The notes beneath the pieces were generated by a model. That model saw only the letters and a program-made list of their open reading frames with translations. It was not told the origin of the DNA and made no database searches. From Paludibacteraceae bacterium (GTDB taxonomy: Bacteria > Bacteroidota > Bacteroidia > Bacteroidales > Paludibacteraceae): a stretch of DNA of 64,000 nucleotides. This document shows positions 62,040-64,000 of the stretch, piece by piece; position 1 is the stretch's first letter; each line of letters opens with the position of its first letter. Where the stretch lies: contig JAFVBR010000017.1 of NCBI GenBank assembly GCA_017479885.1, positions 1-64,000 of the forward strand, written 5' to 3'. Position numbers and translations under genes: made by a program.

Positions 62040-63374
62040 ATGAAACGTCTCGTTATACTTGGAGCCGGAGAAAGCGGATGCGGTGCTGCAATACTTGGCA
62101 AAAAGAAAGGTTACGAAGTGTTTGTCAGTGACATGGGACAGATAAAGCCCGTGTACAAAGCTCTGCTTGAACAAAACACCATTCCCTATGAAGAAGGCAG
62201 GCACACCCAAGAGCTGATTCTCAACGCTTCGGAGGTGGTCAAAAGTCCCGGAATACCCGCCACTGCGCCTGTCATACAGCGCCTGACCGCTCAAGGCACG
62301 CCTGTAATCTCAGAGATTGAATTTGCTGCAAGATACACCGATGCCAAGATGATATGCATCACCGGCAGCAACGGCAAAACCACTACCACAAGTCTCTTGT
62401 TCGACATTCTGGTGCGCGCAGGACTCAACGTCGGTCTGGCAGGCAACATCGGCAATAGCCTCGCACTTCAGGTTGCGCAGACCGATAGAGAATACTACGT
62501 CATCGAGCTCTCGTCTTTCCAACTTGACAATATGTATGATTTCAAGGCGGACATTGCCATCTTGATGAACATTACTCCCGACCACCTTGACCGTTACGAC
62601 TTCTGTTTCCAAAATTACGTCAATGCCAAGTTCCGAATAACCAGAAACCAGACTGAGAAAGACGCTTTCATCTACTGGAGCGAGGACCCTGTTATCAACA
62701 AAGAACTGATGAAACTGTGCCCCAAAGCCACACTCTACCCCTTCGGCACAAGCAAAAATCACAATGTGGCATACATCGACGGAGAGAACTTCATTATAGA
62801 GGCAAGGAATGCACAAGCACTTTCCATGCCCGCATCCGACCTGTCGCTCAAAGGCATACACAACCGTTTCAACTCAATGGCTGCAGGTCTGGCTGCACAG
62901 ATTCTCAATATAAAGAACGATGTCATACGCGAGAGTCTCATGCAATTCCGCGGTGTGGATCACAGACTGCAGTATGTGGCAACTGTGCGAGGCGTGCGCT
63001 TTATCAACGACTCCAAAGCCACCAATGTCAACTCCTGCTGGTATGCACTCGAGAGCATGACCACACCTACCGTACTCATTCTCGGTGGCAAAGACAAAGG
63101 AAACGACTACACGGAGATTGACGAACTGGTGAGACAGAAATGCCATACGCTGGTATATATGGGACTTCACAATGAGAAACTGCATGAGCACTTCGACGGT
63201 ATGGGTCTGCAGGTTATTGACACCGACAACATACACGATGCAGTCACTCTTGCCTACCGGGCAGCCAACGATGGTGACACGGTGCTTCTCTCCCCTTGTT
63301 GCGCCAGTTTCGACCTCTTCAAGAGTTACGAAGACCGCGGCGAACAGTTCATGGCACAAGTCAAACAACTCTAA
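62040..63374 (+). CDS. murD: UDP-MurNAc-L-Ala:D-Glu ligase MurD
   Basis: The 444-residue cytoplasmic ligase adds D-glutamate to UDP-MurNAc-L-Ala. The ATP loop is TGSNGKTTT (residues 108-116), and the central NITPDHLDRY and HRLQYV with NDSKATN motifs are those of MurD. It begins 1 bp after mraY. A 47-bp gap separates it from ftsW. Confidence 0.94.
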   Translation: MKRLVILGAGESGCGAAILGKKKGYEVFVSDMGQIKPVYKALLEQNTIPYEEGRHTQELILNASEVVKSPGIPATAPVIQRLTAQGTPVISEIEFAARYTDAKMICITGSNGKTTTTSLLFDILVRAGLNVGLAGNIGNSLALQVAQTDREYYVIELSSFQLDNMYDFKADIAILMNITPDHLDRYDFCFQNYVNAKFRITRNQTEKDAFIYWSEDPVINKELMKLCPKATLYPFGTSKNHNVAYIDGENFIIEARNAQALSMPASDLSLKGIHNRFNSMAAGLAAQILNIKNDVIRESLMQFRGVDHRLQYVATVRGVRFINDSKATNVNSCWYALESMTTPTVLILGGKDKGNDYTEIDELVRQKCHTLVYMGLHNEKLHEHFDGMGLQVIDTDNIHDAVTLAYRAANDGDTVLLSPCCASFDLFKSYEDRGEQFMAQVKQL

Positions 63375-63421
63375 ACCATACTAAACAACTCTAAACTTTA
63401 AACCTTAAACAATTAAACATT

Positions 63422-64000
63422 ATGTCAGCATTCCGACTCGGCAAACGCCAATACATCGACAAGACCTTCTGGGTGATATTCATCATCCTTGTAGTGGTAA
63501 GCATTATCGCGCTCTTCAGTGCGAGCAGTTCGCTCATACGTACTGCTACCGCACAAGGGCATAACCCCCTCTACCCCATTGCGGCACAGATACTTTATCT
63601 GCTTCTCGGTGTGGCATTGGCATACGGCATTCAGTTCCTCCCGAGTTGGCTGTACCGACTTGCCGGATATGCTCTGCTCGGCTTGGGATTGTTGTTCCTG
63701 ATGCTCAATGCCGCGCACATAGGTGTCACCATCAACGGTGCCACGCGCTGGGTCAGGATTCTGGGCATTACCATTCAGTCGTCCGAGATAGCAAAGATTG
63801 GTCTCATCATTGTGGTTGCCGACCTGCTGACAAGAATAAAAGACAAACAAACGGAAAAGAAGTATTTCCTCTGGGTGCTGGCACTGACAGGGGTCACTTG
63901 CATACTCATTATGTTCAGCAACCTCAGCACCGCCTTGCTGCTTGGCGCGGTTGTGCTGGTCATTATGTTTCTTGCACGCGTACGCTGGTATTGGATACTG
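63422..64000 (+). CDS. ftsW: SEDS peptidoglycan polymerase FtsW (5' part)
   Basis: The first 193 codons are in the window and the frame is open at its end. Several membrane helices and the SEDS blocks GATRWVRILGITIQSSEIAKIG (listed in part) and FSNLSTALLL are present. FtsW polymerises septal glycan strands and pairs with FtsI. It follows murD in the order typical of Bacteroidetes. Confidence 0.9.
   Translation, partial: MSAFRLGKRQYIDKTFWVIFIILVVVSIIALFSASSSLIRTATAQGHNPLYPIAAQILYLLLGVALAYGIQFLPSWLYRLAGYALLGLGLLFLMLNAAHIGVTINGATRWVRILGITIQSSEIAKIGLIIVVADLLTRIKDKQTEKKYFLWVLALTGVTCILIMFSNLSTALLLGAVVLVIMFLARVRWYWIL

Noticed and set aside
61310..62101. 263-residue antisense ORF in mraY
   Set aside because: It is opposite a highly conserved membrane enzyme and has no features of its own.

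Overview
The window is a piece of a Bacteroidales (Bacteroidota) chromosome. The evidence is the repeated -7 promoter element TAnnTTTG with a TTG/TTTG about 19-20 bp upstream, the general lack of Shine-Dalgarno sequences, a SusC/SusD pair, many lipoproteins with SxxC lipoboxes, BspA-type leucine-rich repeats, and two secreted proteins with short sorting-domain-like tails. No species can be named from the sequence alone.

Layout. (1) 1-4.2 kb is the right end of an integrated mobile element, probably a prophage remnant: the end of a repeat-rich tail-fibre-like protein, a tyrosine recombinase, a hairpin-packed spacer, a Dam-type (D12) adenine methylase whose catalytic DPPY reads DPPN, and, overlapping it, a short thymidylate synthase-like protein carrying Asp where thymidylate synthase has its dUMP-reading Asn. 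(2) 4.2-11.5 kb is a damaged type III restriction-modification locus: a 5'-truncated mod remnant, 33-bp tandem repeats, two AAA ATPases with nuclease-like tails, an intact res gene and a small two-zinc-finger protein. (3) 11.5-12.75 kb is a gene graveyard: an internally deleted DUF4062/ATPase-like gene, a possible RhuM-like 5' stub and several diverged repeats. (4) 12.75-22.7 kb holds housekeeping and envelope genes: bcp, a PII-like gene, two FKBP isomerases, a flippase, truA, a GH28 pectinase with a DUF4861 lipoprotein, and grpE-dnaJ behind a sigma-54-like promoter. (5) 28.4-22.8 kb on the minus strand is a hexuronate operon (uxaC, kdgK, eda, hexuronate MFS permease, SGNH hydrolase) whose spacers carry GATAT-rich repeats. 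The GH28 and DUF4861 genes nearby could supply galacturonate to it. (6) 28.7-41.4 kb: polyprenyl synthase, rpsU, the 2-oxoacid:ferredoxin oxidoreductase pair korAB, tRNA-Leu(CAA), glyS, and a minus-strand operon (lipoprotein, EamA exporter, GH10-like hydrolase, recF, sufT-like, lpxH, mazG), then tRNA-Leu(TAG). (7) 41.5-54.9 kb: an M16 peptidase, then a SusC/SusD operon with a Mx1-type zinc metallopeptidase, a DUF4302 lipoprotein and a BspA-like LRR protein, then a large fibronectin-like secreted protein. (8) 55.2-64 kb is the dcw cell-wall/division cluster: mraZ, rsmH, ftsL, ftsI (with PASTA), murE, mraY, murD and the start of ftsW.

The strongest candidates for something undescribed are the coupled DPPN methylase and thymidylate synthase-like pair in the mobile element, which may act in nucleotide or DNA modification, and the hairpin array just upstream of them. 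Next are the half-lost type III system with its embedded ATPases, and the mirrored MraZ-like boxes before mraZ.
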